From assembly GCA_965261645.1 (NCBI GenBank), contig CBDHDJ010000004.1, forward strand, positions 930,001 through 994,000: a DNA stretch of 64,000 bases, written 5' to 3'. The notes beneath the pieces are model-generated. The model worked only from the letters and a program-made list of their open reading frames with translations, did no database searches and was not told the origin of the DNA. Position 1 is the first letter of the stretch; each line of letters opens with the position of its first letter. Source of the DNA: CBDHDJ01 sp965261645. GTDB lineage: Bacteria > Pseudomonadota > Alphaproteobacteria > SHVV01. Made by a program: the position numbers and the translations under genes. Below, piece by piece: positions 25,282 through 35,210 of the stretch.

Positions 25282-26729
25282 GATCGTGTCCCGGCGCGTG
25301 GTGTAAGAGCGTTGCGCTCTACGCGGCTCCCGGCGGGTAGGGCCGGGACGTTCAGGCTGCCACGGTGGGCAGCGTGATGGGGACACCATCGCTCAGCGGA
25401 GCGATTGATTCCAGCGTCATGTATCTCCTTGAGACGGCCCACTCATCGTTCTGCTCGAGAAGGATAGCGCCGACGAGCCGTGTGATGGCGGCTTCGTTGG
25501 GAAAGATGCCGACGACGTTGGTGCGGCGCTTGACCTCGGCATGGAGCCGTTCGATCGGGTTTGTGGAGTGCAATTTCTGGCGGTGCTCCTTGGGGAAAGT
25601 CTATGTAGGCGAGGACGTCGTGCTCGGCTTCGTCCATGAGAACTGCCAGCTTGGGCACCTTGGGCCTGAGCTGGTAGGCGACCTGACGCCACTGGGCCTT
25701 CGCGCTGTCGGCGTCCTCCTGGGCGAAGGCGGTGGCGACGAAGGCGGAGACGACGCGCCGGCCCTGGCGGCCGGCATGGGCCAGCAGGTTGCGGGCGAAG
25801 TGCACGCGGCAGCGCTGCCAGGTGGCGCCGAGGATCCGGGTCGCGGCGGCCTTCAGGCCCTTGTGGTCGTCGGAGATCACCAGCTTCACGCCGCGCAGCC
25901 CGCGCCGGGCCAGCGAGCGCAGGAACTCGGTCCAGAAGGTCTCGGCCTCCGACGCGCCGATCGCCACGCCCAGGACCTCGCGGCGGCCTTGGTCCTTGAC
26001 GGCCACAGCCACGGTCACCGCGACCGAGACGATGCGTCCGGTCTGGCGCACCTTCACGTAGGTGGCGTCGAGCCACAGATAGGGCCAGTCGCCCTCCAGC
26101 GGTCGATCGAGGAAGCCGTTGACCTTATCGTCGATCTCGCCGCACAGCCTGGAGACCTGGCTCTTGGAGGCGCCCGACATCCCCATCGCCTGAACCAGAT
26201 CGTCGACCGAGCGGGTCGACACCCCCTGGATGTGGGCCTCCTGGATCACCGCAGCCAGCGCCTTCTCGGCCATCCGCCGCGGCTCCAGGAAGCCCGGGAA
26301 GTAGCTTCCCTTCCTCAGCTTCGGGATCTTCAGCTCCACCGTGCCGGCCCGCGTCTCCCAGGACCGGTCGCGGTAGCCGTTGCGGTGGGTGATACGATCC
26401 GCCGAGCGCTCGCCGTGCCCGGCGCCGGTCAGGCCCTCAACCTCCAGTGCCATCAGCCGCTCGGCCGTGAAGCCGATCATCTCGCGAAGCAGATCGGCAT
26501 CGGAGCTCTTCTCCAAAAGCGCGCAGGGTCATCATGTCCTGGGTCATCGTGGTTCTCCTTCGGGTCAGGTTGGTTTGCACTAGCCCAACCCTGAACCGGA
26601 ACCGCGATGGCCTCCGCTGTGGATAGCCGGCTTGCCTACGCCAGACTCTCGGCGGTCGCTACGGCAAGCCGCCTACCCACAGCTAACAGAGGCTCCAACA
26701 ACTCCTACACCACGTCCTGGGACACGACC
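25282..26729. mobile_element. IS256 (Mutator) family element, 1,448 bp
   Basis: Ends are inverted repeats: left GATCGTGTCCCGGCGCGTGG and, read inward from the right, GGTCGTGTCCCAGGACGTGG, continuing with TGTA(A/G)GAG. Flanked by the 8 bp repeat CATCTTCG. Holds one transposase gene on the minus strand with two single-base frameshifts. It interrupts PAS3 of the kinase gene. Confidence 0.93.
25352..26547 (-). pseudogene. IS256 family transposase, two frameshifts
   Basis: ATG 26547 (AAGGAGAACCACG upstream) reads MTQDMMTLRA, then changes frame at a TTTT run near 26510 and continues LEKSSDADLLREMIGFTAER. The central part carries the Mutator features: RNGYRDRSWETRAGTVELKI, PYLWLDATYVKVRQTGRIV (first Asp), LVISDDHKGLKAAATRILGA (second Asp) and WQRCRVHFARNLLAH. 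A second change at a four-base run near 25593-25596 leads to LHSTNPIERLHAEVKRRTNV, which holds the final Glu region. Both indels are in homopolymers. If real, the transposase is dead; if sequencing errors, it is complete at about 398 residues. Confidence 0.85.
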
Positions 26730-26737
26730 CATCTTCG
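26730..26737. repeat. Target site duplication CATCTTCG, right copy (IS256-type)
   Basis: Second copy of the 8 bp repeat. The kinase reading frame resumes from it (ATC TTC GGC ATA GAC CCG). Confidence 0.92.
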
Positions 26738-27615
26738 GCATAGACCCGCAGGAATTCGACGCTTCTTTTGAGACATTCATTCGGATTGTGCATCCGGACG
26801 ACCGAGACGGCGTGAAGCAAGCGCTCAATGACGCGCTACATAATGATGCACCCTATGCTCCAGAATTTCGAATCGTCCTCGGAGACGGTTCTGAGAGGAT
26901 TATCGCGGGGCAAGGTCAAGTGGAATTCGATAGCGCATCAGGGGCACCCTTGCGCGTGATTGGCACTAACCAAGACATCACCGAGCGCAAGGTCGCCGAG
27001 GAAGCGCTGCGGGCCAGCGAGGAGGCCTACCGCTCCCTCTACGAAAATGCCCCGGTCATGATGCACACGCTCGACCGTGACCGCCGTCTGACCCGGGTGA
27101 ACGAAGCGTGGCTTCAAACCCTGGGCTACCGGCGCGACGAGGTCATCGGCCGGAAATCGACCGATTTTCTGACTCCCCATTCTCGCGCCCTCGCCGACAC
27201 AGTCAATTTCCCGAAATTTCTGGAGGAACGCGGCTCTTCTGAGTTGCCCTACACTTACGTCACGATGAGCGGGAAAACTGTCGATACGCTGCTTTCGGCC
27301 TTTTTCGAGAGTGAAGACGATGTTCAGAGCGTTGCCGTCATCATCGATCTCACCGAGCGCAAGCGCGCCGAGCAGCAGCTTGTGCGCAGCGAGGCCCGTC
27401 TCGTCAACGCCCAGCGCATCGCGGAGCTCGGTAACTGGGAGTGGGACATCGAGGCCGACGAGCAATACTGGTCGGAGGGCATCTATCAGATTCTCGGTCT
27501 GCACCCGGACGAGGTGGAGCCGTCAACAGAAACTTTTCTCGAATTGGTGCATCCCCATGACCGTGCGACGGTCGAGAAGATAATTGCCCAGGCGGCCCGG
27601 CAATGGGATCCGATA
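26738..27615 (+). pseudogene. Multi-PAS histidine kinase, middle part (between the two insertions)
   Basis: Open without frameshifts. It holds the end of PAS3 with its PAC motif (FIRIVHPDDRDGVKQALND; VIGTNQDITERKVAEEAL), PAS4 (YENAPVMMHTLDRDRRLTRV, LGYRRDEVIGRKSTDFLTP) and the start of PAS5 (NAQRIAELGNWEWDIEADEQ, FLELVHPHDRATVEKII). It ends at AARQWDPI where the IS1182-type element enters. It has no start of its own. Confidence 0.85.
27612..27615. repeat. Target site duplication GATA, left copy (IS1182-type)
   Basis: GATA at 27612-27615 recurs at 29060-29063. Removing the element and one copy restores QWDPISHEYRIVLPGG, which aligns with QSDPSSVEYRVLLPSG in the following PAS module. Confidence 0.8.
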
Positions 27616-29059
27616 GCAGCCCGTTGATTAAGTGGCTTTTTCCGGCTCTCACTCCCAGATGAGGAATGCGGCGGCGAAAGCCGTCTGGCCGCTTTGCGAG
27701 CCCCCCCGTGCCACCAGCATGGCCCCGGTGGGCGTGAGCAGAACGAAAATACCGCCATATCCGCCCGCCACGGCCTCCCGCGGGGTGCCGGCGCCGATGA
27801 GCTGGCGCATCAGTAACGATAGATTGTGGCCGGCGACGTGGAGCAGGTATCGCTTGTGCACATTCTCTCGCCCGCGCAGCCAGGTTCGTCGCATGCCGCC
27901 ACGATCGAGGTTGTGGGCAAAGCAGCGCTCGACGATCTCGGCGCGCAGCTTGAAGGCCTCGCGGGCGACCCCGGACTTGAGCCGCGCACGGTTATTGGTG
28001 ACCGCGCGCCGCGCCGCCTCATCACCGTGCCAGCGCGAAAAGCCGGTCTGCTTGGGCGCCGCGATCCGGGTCTTCCAGGGACTGTCGTTCAGAGCCCTCA
28101 AGACTGCCCGTGAGTGATAACCTTTGTCGGCGACGCATTCGGCCGGGTCCTCCGATGTCGGTGCCGCATCCACCGCCTCGAGGTTTGCCTCGGCCTTCGC
28201 CAGGGTCTTGGAAAGCGTCGTGGTGTCGCCCTCATCGGCCGGGTGCAGCTCGGCTGCCACCACCGCGCCGGTGTCCAGATCCACCGCGTGCTCGGGCTTG
28301 TAGGCCAGATGCGTCGTGCCGTCCTTCATCTTGGTGATCTTGGCCTCGGGGTCGCTCTTCGAAACCCAATCCGTGTTGGAAAGCTTCTTGCCCTTGCGCT
28401 TCCGGTCCAGACGCGCCAGGTCCTCGGCCGTGGGTGTCTCGACCCCGCTTTCCCGGGCCAGGCGCTCCAGCATCTCCCGGTAGCCTTCGCCGTTGTCGCG
28501 CCGCACGATGTTCCGCAGCGCCGCGTTGGCCTCCATGGTCGAGGCATCGACGCCGATGCGCTCGCCCTTGATCAGCCCCGCCTCGGCGATCAGCACCAGA
28601 ACCCAGTCGAAGACCGCCGCGTGGACTTCATGGGGCAGGCGCGTGCGGCTCCGTGACAGCCAGGAATGGTCCGGTACCCGATCACGGCTCCCCAGTCGCA
28701 GGAACGCCCGCAGCGAAAGCGAGTCCGAGCAGCGCCACTCCAGACCGCGCTCGCTGTCGATGCCCTCAAAGTAGCCCACCAGGTGCATCTGGAAATAGCG
28801 CCCGGGCGGCACCGAGGGCGCGCCCATCCGGGCCGCGTAATAAGGCCGGCAGCTCGCCTCGGCAAAGGCGTCGAAGCCGCCCTCGATCAGCACCGACTGC
28901 AAGCGGTCATAAAACACATGACCCGGAGAGCGCGGCATCTCCGACCAGCTCACCATCAGGTCCCCCTGACCATCCTTCTGCCGTCCCATCGCCATCGGCA
29001 AATCCCCCTGCAAACCAGGGAACCAGAGAATCAGACGGCGCCGACTTAATCAACGGGCT
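27616..29059. mobile_element. IS1182 family element, 1,444 bp
   Basis: The ends carry a perfect 16 bp inverted repeat AGCCCGTTGATTAAGT (27618-27633) and its complement (29044-29059), with two extra bases (GC) at the left end. Flanked by GATA. One intact transposase gene lies on the minus strand. It interrupts PAS5 of the kinase gene. Confidence 0.92.
27649..28995 (-). CDS. IS1182 family transposase
   Basis: 448 residues from ATG 28995 (MAMGRQKDGQGDLMVSW), preceded by AGGGGGATTTGCCG; a longer reading from 29013 is less likely. Family features are VPPGRYFQMHLVGYFEGID, RVPDHSWLSRSRTRLP, KGERIGVDASTMEANAALR (first Asp), ECVADKGYHSRAVLRAL (second Asp) and AEIVERCFAHNLDRGGMRR (Glu). The C-terminal tail LLTPTGAMLVARGGSQ is unusual and may reflect the end of the element. 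The gene is intact, so the element may still be mobile. Confidence 0.9.
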   Translation of the reverse strand: MAMGRQKDGQGDLMVSWSEMPRSPGHVFYDRLQSVLIEGGFDAFAEASCRPYYAARMGAPSVPPGRYFQMHLVGYFEGIDSERGLEWRCSDSLSLRAFLRLGSRDRVPDHSWLSRSRTRLPHEVHAAVFDWVLVLIAEAGLIKGERIGVDASTMEANAALRNIVRRDNGEGYREMLERLARESGVETPTAEDLARLDRKRKGKKLSNTDWVSKSDPEAKITKMKDGTTHLAYKPEHAVDLDTGAVVAAELHPADEGDTTTLSKTLAKAEANLEAVDAAPTSEDPAECVADKGYHSRAVLRALNDSPWKTRIAAPKQTGFSRWHGDEAARRAVTNNRARLKSGVAREAFKLRAEIVERCFAHNLDRGGMRRTWLRGRENVHKRYLLHVAGHNLSLLMRQLIGAGTPREAVAGGYGGIFVLLTPTGAMLVARGGSQSGQTAFAAAFLIWE

Positions 29060-29063
29060 GATA
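29060..29063. repeat. Target site duplication GATA, right copy (IS1182-type)
   Basis: Second copy of the 4 bp repeat at the right end of the IS1182-type element. Confidence 0.8.
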
Positions 29064-30695
29064 AGCCACGAGTACCGGATCGTGTTGCCCGGCGGTGAGG
29101 AGCGCGACATTTACGAGAGAATCCAGGCGAAGGTCGATGGCGGGGAGAAGGCCATCCGGCTGATCGGCACCGCGCAGGACATCACGGAGCGCAAGCGCAT
29201 CGAGCGGGAGCTTGAGCGCAGCGAGGCCCGTCTCGTCAACGCGCAGCGCATCGCCCAACTGGGCAGCTGGGAGTGGGACATCGAGGCCAACAAGGTACAT
29301 TGGTCCGACGGGATGTACCAAGTTCTGCGGCTATTGCCGGAGGACGTTGTGCCATCATTCGAAGCCTTCCTGGAGCAGGTTCATCCGGACGATCGGGAGA
29401 TGATCAGGGTGGCGGATGCCCAGGTGCAGCAACAGTCGGATCCCTCAAGCGTCGAATACCGCGTCCTACTGCCGAGCGGTGAAGAGCGCATCATGTATGA
29501 GAGAAATCAGGTGATGGTCGATGGCGAGGGAAAGGCCCTCCGGCTGAGCGGCACCATGCAGGACATCACCGAGCGCAAGCAGGCCGGGAAAGCGCTACGG
29601 GAGAGCCAGGAGCGGCTTGCCACCGTGGTCAACACCGCGCCGATCGTCCTGTGTGCGGTGGATCGCGACGCCACGATCACGCTGGCCGAAGGCAAGGGCC
29701 TGAAGCTCCTTGGCCTTGAGCGCGAGCGCCTCATCGGCCGCTCCGCCTTCGATCTCAATCGTCACGAGCCTGCGTTGGTCGAGCACTTGAAACGTGTGCT
29801 CGCGGGCGAGGCCTTCACCGGCACGACTGAACTGAAGGGTAATATCTTCGAGTTCCATCACCGGCCGCTCTATGACGACAACGGTGAGATCGACGGCGCC
29901 ATGGGGATTTCGATCGATGTCACGGAGCGCAAGCAGGCCGAGGAAGAGAGGCGCATCGCCATGGAGCAGGCGGAGCTTGCGAACCGAACGAAGAGCGAGT
30001 TCCTCGCCAGTATGATCCACGAGCTCAGGACTCCGCTCAACGCCATCATCGGCTTTTCCGAGATCCTCTCACGGCAGATCTACGGCGAGATCGGCTCGCC
30101 CAAATATCTGGACTACGCGAAGGACATCAACCAGAGCGGCACCCATCTGCTCGAGCTCATCAACGACATCCTCGATCTCTCAAAGATCGAGGCGGGCCGG
30201 CTCGAATTGCACGAGGAGGATATCGATGTGGCGCGGGTCGTCGCCTCCTGCTTGACGCTGGTGTCCGGGCGGGCGCAAACCAGCGGCGCCATTCTCGATG
30301 CCCGGGTGCCCGATCATTTGCCCATGCTGCGGGCCGACAAGCGGATGCTCAAACAGATCTTGCTCAATTTGCTGTCCAACGCCGTCAAATTCACGCCCAA
30401 AGGGGGCCGCGTCACCCTCGCCGTGAGCGCGGACAAGGAGCGCGGCCTGGTCATCAGCATCTCTGATACCGGGGTCGGCATCGCGCGCTCGGACCTGGCC
30501 CGCGTGATGGACCCGTTCTACCAGGTCGACAGCAAGCTCAGCCGGAAATACCAAGGTACCGGGCTTGGGCTCTCGCTCACCCGTTCGCTCGTCGAGCTCC
30601 ACGACGGCCAGATCGAGCTGGACAGCGAAACCGGGCGTGGGACCACGGCAACGGTATCGTTCGCCGCCCAGCGCTTGCACGAGCGTGCCGCGTAA
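29064..30695 (+). pseudogene. Multi-PAS histidine kinase, 3' part with kinase core
   Basis: Open and free of frameshifts from the right end of the IS1182 element to the TAA at 30695. It holds the rest of PAS5 (HEYRIVLPGGEERDIYERI), PAS6 (NAQRIAQLGSWEWDIEANK), PAS7 (VVNTAPIVLCAVDRDAT), and then a HisKA domain (FLASMIHELRTPLNAIIGF; phosphorylated His) and HATPase_c (N box ILLNLLSNAVKFTPKGG, G1 ISDTGVGI, G2 GTGLGLSL). There is no receiver domain. The kinase core is intact but lacks its own start, so it would be expressed only if an internal start or promoter exists. No response regulator lies next to it. Confidence 0.88.
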
Positions 30696-30713
30696 GGCTG
30701 TGCACCGCCTCGG

Positions 30714-32498
30714 CTAAAGCGGCCACACCCAAAGGATCATGGGTATCGCGATAGCCAGGATGATCACCTGGAGCGGCAGGCCCATGCGCCAATAATCGCC
30801 GAAGTGGTAACCCCCTGGGCCGAGGATCAGGGTGTTGTTCTGATGGCCGATCGGCGTGAGGAACGCCGATGAGGCGCCCACCGCCACAGCCATCAGAAAC
30901 GGGTCCGGGCTGACCGCGAGCTCCTGCGCCAGGCCGAGCCCGATCGGCGCCATCACCAAGGCCGACGCCGCGTTGTTGAGAATGTTGGTGATCAACATGG
31001 TGACGATCATGAGCAGAGCGAGCGCCAGCACGGGCGCCTGGCTGGTGGCGAGGCTCAGCATCGCGGCCGCGATCACCTGCGTGGCGCCGGTCGTCTCGAG
31101 TGCGCCGCCCACCGGGATCAGCGCGCCGATCAGGATGACCACCGGCCAATCCACGCTGTCGTAGATCTCCCGTGGCGCGATGATGTTCAGAAGCACCATG
31201 GCGATCGCCGCCGCCGCAAAGGCCACTTGAATCGAGGCCAGGCCCAATGTCGCGCTAACAATCGCCGCCGCGAAGATGACCACCGCAAGCCCTGCCTGCC
31301 GGCGCTTGCCGACCTGCAGGCCGCGCTCGGCGAGCGGCAGACAGCCGAGCTCGGAGATCACCTCGGGCAGGCGCTCGGCGATGCCCTGCAGGAGCAGCAC
31401 GTCACCCCGCGTGATGCGGAGCGCCCGCAGGCGATCCCGGAGTGGGCGGCCCTGGCGGGAGACGGCGAGGAGATTGACGCCGAAGCGCGACCGCAGGCGG
31501 AGATCGGCGACGATGCGATTTTCGATCCGCGAACGCGGCGGCACCACAGCTTCGACCAGGGCGACATCCTCGGACCGCAGCATGTCTTCCGGCGCTTCCT
31601 CTGTGCCGACCATCTCCAATCCCAAAGCGGTGAGAAACTTGTCGATATCGCTGGGGCCGGCCTCGATGACCAGGATGTCGCTCACCTCGACGAGTTCCTG
31701 GCGCATGGCGCCGAAGATGCGCCGCTCGTTGCGGATCAGCCCGACGACGACGGCGTCCAACTGGCCGGTGAGCGCCTCGAGCTCGCGGATCGACTGGCCG
31801 ATGGCCTGGGAGCCCTCGGGCACCCGTGCTTCGGTCACGTAGTTTCCAATGTCGAACAGCTCCGCGGGTGAAATGCGCGCCCGGCGTTGCGCCGGAATGA
31901 GCCGCCAACCGCCGAGCGTGACGAAGGCCACGCCGATGATCGCGACGGTTGCGCCCACCGGCGTGAAATCGAACATCGCGAACGGGACGCCGAGGGCATC
32001 GCCGCGATAAAGGGCGACAATGATGTTGGGAGGCGTGCCGATCAATGTGATGAGGCCGCCCAGAATGGTGGCGAACGAAAGCGGCATGAGGAGCATCGCC
32101 GGTGAGAACTTCGCCCGCGCCGCCGACTGCACCGCCATGGGCATGAGGAGTGCGAGCGCGCCCACATTGTTCATGATGGCCGACAGGGCGCCGCCGATGC
32201 TGCCGAAATAGGCAATGTGCAGCGACGGCCGCGCCTCCGTCGTCGGCGACAGGTATTTGGCCATGAGGTCGATGGCACCGGAGTTGGAGAGCGCCCGGCT
32301 GAGGATGAGCACAAGCGCCACCGTGATGGTCGCCGGGTGGCTGAATCCGCCAAACGCCTCGGGCACGGGAATGAGACCGAACGCGACCGTCGCGATCAAC
32401 GCCGCGAACGCCACGATGTCATAGCGCCAGCGCCCCCAGACGAACAGCACCAGCGTCACGGCCAAAATGGCAAAGATCGCCATCTGATCAAACATCAT
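30714..32498 (-). CDS. SLC13-type (divalent anion:sodium symporter family) permease with TrkA-C domains
   Basis: 594 residues, about 11-12 membrane helices in two blocks around a cytosolic pair of TrkA-C (RCK-C) domains (about residues 205-385; VPEGSQAIGQSIRELEALTG, RSRIENRIVADLRLRSRFG). Helix signatures include LSAIMNNVGALALLMPMAVQ, LGGLITLIGTPPNIIVALYR, ITNILNNAASALVMAPIG and FLTPIGHQNNTLILGPGGY. The two NN/TP hairpin motifs bind substrate and Na+ in this family. The RCK-C insertion marks the subgroup often annotated as SLC13 permease or sulfur deprivation response regulator (as in SAC1). Likely substrates are sulfate, di- or tricarboxylates. Tail to tail with the kinase gene. Confidence 0.9.
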   Translation of the reverse strand: MMFDQMAIFAILAVTLVLFVWGRWRYDIVAFAALIATVAFGLIPVPEAFGGFSHPATITVALVLILSRALSNSGAIDLMAKYLSPTTEARPSLHIAYFGSIGGALSAIMNNVGALALLMPMAVQSAARAKFSPAMLLMPLSFATILGGLITLIGTPPNIIVALYRGDALGVPFAMFDFTPVGATVAIIGVAFVTLGGWRLIPAQRRARISPAELFDIGNYVTEARVPEGSQAIGQSIRELEALTGQLDAVVVGLIRNERRIFGAMRQELVEVSDILVIEAGPSDIDKFLTALGLEMVGTEEAPEDMLRSEDVALVEAVVPPRSRIENRIVADLRLRSRFGVNLLAVSRQGRPLRDRLRALRITRGDVLLLQGIAERLPEVISELGCLPLAERGLQVGKRRQAGLAVVIFAAAIVSATLGLASIQVAFAAAAIAMVLLNIIAPREIYDSVDWPVVILIGALIPVGGALETTGATQVIAAAMLSLATSQAPVLALALLMIVTMLITNILNNAASALVMAPIGLGLAQELAVSPDPFLMAVAVGASSAFLTPIGHQNNTLILGPGGYHFGDYWRMGLPLQVIILAIAIPMILWVWPL

Positions 32499-32861
32499 GT
32501 GACTGCGATCCCTGTCGCAACGGAAAAAAGCGCCAATTTCGCCAGGCCCGCCCGGCCAAACCGCGGGACACTAGCCCATCTGCCAAGCTAAAAACAGAGT
32601 GCAGTCGAGATCGTTCCGTAAGCCCTTGAAAACGCGACCTTAACCCGGCGTCTCGCAGCCTGGGCGGGAAACCCGGCAACAGATCACCAACGCGCTCCCG
32701 CGCCATGCGCGCTCATTAGGCATTGCGGCAAGCGGCCGGATGCCCCATAACGCGAAAGCTGGCCCGGTCGCAATGCCCCTGAAAAAGCTCGGCTTCCGGC
32801 ACAGCGCGTGGGCTCATCTAAACCGCGTTTCAAACAGGCGCGGAGCAGCAGGGAGGCTCGA
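32499..32861. other. Intergenic region (363 bp)
   Basis: The spacer separates the divergent permease and molybdenum hydroxylase genes. I see no RNA, repeat or convincing small gene in it; both promoters should lie here. The ribosome binding site GGGAGG at its end belongs to the gene at 32862. Confidence 0.5.
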
Positions 32862-35183
32862 ATGGCGCGATTCGGCATCGGTCAGCCGGTCACGCGAAGG
32901 GAAGACCAGCGGCTCCTCACAGGTGCCGGGCGCTACACCGACGACATCAACATTCCCGGTCAGGCTTATGCCCACATCTTGCGCTCTCCGCACGCCCACG
33001 CCGAGATCGCTGCCATCGACACCGCCGCCGCTGCCGCCGCGCCGGGCGTGGCGTGCGTGCTCACCGGTGCAGATATCGCGGCGGACGGCCTCGGCGATCT
33101 GCCCTGCATCCGGGCACCCAAGAATCGCGATGGTAATACGATCCATATGCCGCCCTATTCGGCGCTGTGCCGGACTGAGGTACGCCATGTCGGCGATCTG
33201 GTCGCCCTCGTGGTGGCGGATTCACCTGCACAAGCGCGCAACGCCTCCGAGCTGATCGAGGTGGACTACCGGCCGCTCCCTGCCGTGACCGATACGATGG
33301 GCGCCCTGGCCGCTGACGCGCCCGAAGTTTGGGAGGGTGCGCCCGGCAACATTTGCATCGACTGGGAGGAAGGCGACCATGCCGCCACCGATGCGGCGTT
33401 CGAGCGCGCCGAGCATGTGGTGTCGCTCGATCTTGTCAACAACAGGCTGGTGGGCGCTCCGATCGAACCCCGCGCGGCGATCGGCGTTTTTAACGCAGCG
33501 GACGAATCCTTGACACTCCATGCCACCACGCAAGGCGTCCATCGGCTACGCGACATCCTCGCTGACGTCATCTTTCACGTCCCACCCGAGAAGGTCCGCA
33601 TCACAACGCCCGATGTGGGCGGCGGCTTCGGCATCAAGGCCGCGCTCTATCCCGAATACGCGCTGGTGCTCTGGGCATCACGGAAGACGGGCCGAGCGGT
33701 CAAATGGACGGCCGATCGCAGCCAGTCCTTCGTCGGCGACATCCAGGGTCGCGATCACGTCACGCGCGCCGAGCTTGCGTTCGACGACGGCGGACGGATT
33801 CAGGGTCTCCGCGTCAATCTCGTCGCCAATCTCGGGGCCTATCTCAAGGAGACCTCGCCCGGCATGCCGACCATCATCGGCGCGGGCATGCGTTCCGGGG
33901 CCTATGCCATCCCGGCTGGCTATGTGGCGGTCAAGGGAGTGTTCACCCATACAACCCCCGTGACGGCTTACCGCGGAGTCGGTGCGGCGGAAGCGATTTT
34001 CATGATCGAGCGGCTGATCGAAGCGGCGGCGCAGGAGCTCGATCTCGACCCCGCCGAGATCAGGCGGCGCAATCTCGTCCCGACCGACGCCATGCCCTAT
34101 ACCAATGTTTTCGACATGACCTTCGACAGCGGTGATTTCGCCGCCAACATGGATGAAGCGCGGGCCATTGCCGAGTGGGACGGCTTCCCCGCCCGGCGCT
34201 CGGCGGCGCGTGCGCGCGGCACGCTGCGTGGGATTGGCATGGCTTACTACGTCGAGGCGTCAGGCGGCCCGGGAGTTGGCGTCGAGAGCACCGCCATTCG
34301 GTTCACGGCCGAGAATACGATCGCGCTCGCCATCAGCGGCAAGGATTCGGGCCAAGGCCACGAAACGGTGTTCGCCCAGATGGCGGTCGAGCGGCTTGGC
34401 ATTCCCTATGACAAGATCGAGGTTGTCCAGGGCGATTCCAATGACCTCGCCACCGGCGGCCTCACCGCTGATTCACGCATGATGGTGGTGGGCGGAATCG
34501 CGTTCAAACGGACCGCCGAAGAGGTGATTGCGAAAGGCCGGGATGAGGCGGCCGATCTGTTGGAGGCCGCTGCTGCCGACATCGAGTTCGCCGATGGCGC
34601 CTATCATGTCGCCGGCACCGATCGCCGCATGGGCCTGTTCGAGGTCGCCGCCGCGGCCCGCGAGAAATCGGACGAACGCGAGGGCAACCCCCTCGATGCC
34701 TTCTGCGAGGGCCTGCCCGAGGAAGCGTCGTATCCCAATGGCTGCCACATTTGCGAGGTCGAGGTCGACGGACAGACCGGCGCCGTCGAGATCGTCGCTT
34801 ACACGGTGGTGGACGATTTCGGCCAAGTGATCAACCCTTTGCTTCTCGCCGGCCAGGTGCACGGCGGCATCGCGCAAGGCGTGGGTCAGGCACTCATGGA
34901 GAATGCGGTTTACGAGCCCGACTCGGGCCAGCTCCTGACCGGCTCGTTCATGGACTATGGCATGCCGCGCGCAGATACCTTCCCCGACATCCGGTCGAAG
35001 TGGAACGAGATCCCGTGCCGCACCAACCCGCTCGGGGTCAAAGGCGCTGGCGAGGGTGGCACCGTCGGTGCCACACCGGCGGTGATCAACGCCATCGTCG
35101 ATGCGTTGTCCAACTTCGGCGTCGTTCACATCGACACGCCGGCCACGCCCGAACGGATCTGGCGGGCGATGAGCCGACAATAA
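32862..35183 (+). CDS. Molybdenum hydroxylase large subunit, xanthine dehydrogenase/CoxL form II type (copy 1)
   Basis: 773 residues from ATG 32862 (MARFGIGQPVTRREDQRLL), GGGAGG upstream; the longer reading from 32808 has no support. It has the aldehyde oxidase hammerhead domain (about 20-130) and the molybdopterin-binding domain: TPDVGGGFGIKAALYPEY, VTAYRGVGAAEAIFMIERLI (the loop of form II CoxL-like enzymes, not the AYxCSFR of true CO dehydrogenase), SGKDSGQGHETVFAQM, and the active-site Glu in GVKGAGEGGTVG. These enzymes hydroxylate aldehydes, purines or N-heterocycles. The FAD and 2Fe-2S subunits are normally adjacent but are absent here, so partners must be encoded elsewhere. Confidence 0.9.
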   Translation: MARFGIGQPVTRREDQRLLTGAGRYTDDINIPGQAYAHILRSPHAHAEIAAIDTAAAAAAPGVACVLTGADIAADGLGDLPCIRAPKNRDGNTIHMPPYSALCRTEVRHVGDLVALVVADSPAQARNASELIEVDYRPLPAVTDTMGALAADAPEVWEGAPGNICIDWEEGDHAATDAAFERAEHVVSLDLVNNRLVGAPIEPRAAIGVFNAADESLTLHATTQGVHRLRDILADVIFHVPPEKVRITTPDVGGGFGIKAALYPEYALVLWASRKTGRAVKWTADRSQSFVGDIQGRDHVTRAELAFDDGGRIQGLRVNLVANLGAYLKETSPGMPTIIGAGMRSGAYAIPAGYVAVKGVFTHTTPVTAYRGVGAAEAIFMIERLIEAAAQELDLDPAEIRRRNLVPTDAMPYTNVFDMTFDSGDFAANMDEARAIAEWDGFPARRSAARARGTLRGIGMAYYVEASGGPGVGVESTAIRFTAENTIALAISGKDSGQGHETVFAQMAVERLGIPYDKIEVVQGDSNDLATGGLTADSRMMVVGGIAFKRTAEEVIAKGRDEAADLLEAAAADIEFADGAYHVAGTDRRMGLFEVAAAAREKSDEREGNPLDAFCEGLPEEASYPNGCHICEVEVDGQTGAVEIVAYTVVDDFGQVINPLLLAGQVHGGIAQGVGQALMENAVYEPDSGQLLTGSFMDYGMPRADTFPDIRSKWNEIPCRTNPLGVKGAGEGGTVGATPAVINAIVDALSNFGVVHIDTPATPERIWRAMSRQ

Positions 35184-35210
35184 TCGTCATCACGAGGGAG
35201 AGGACCGGTC

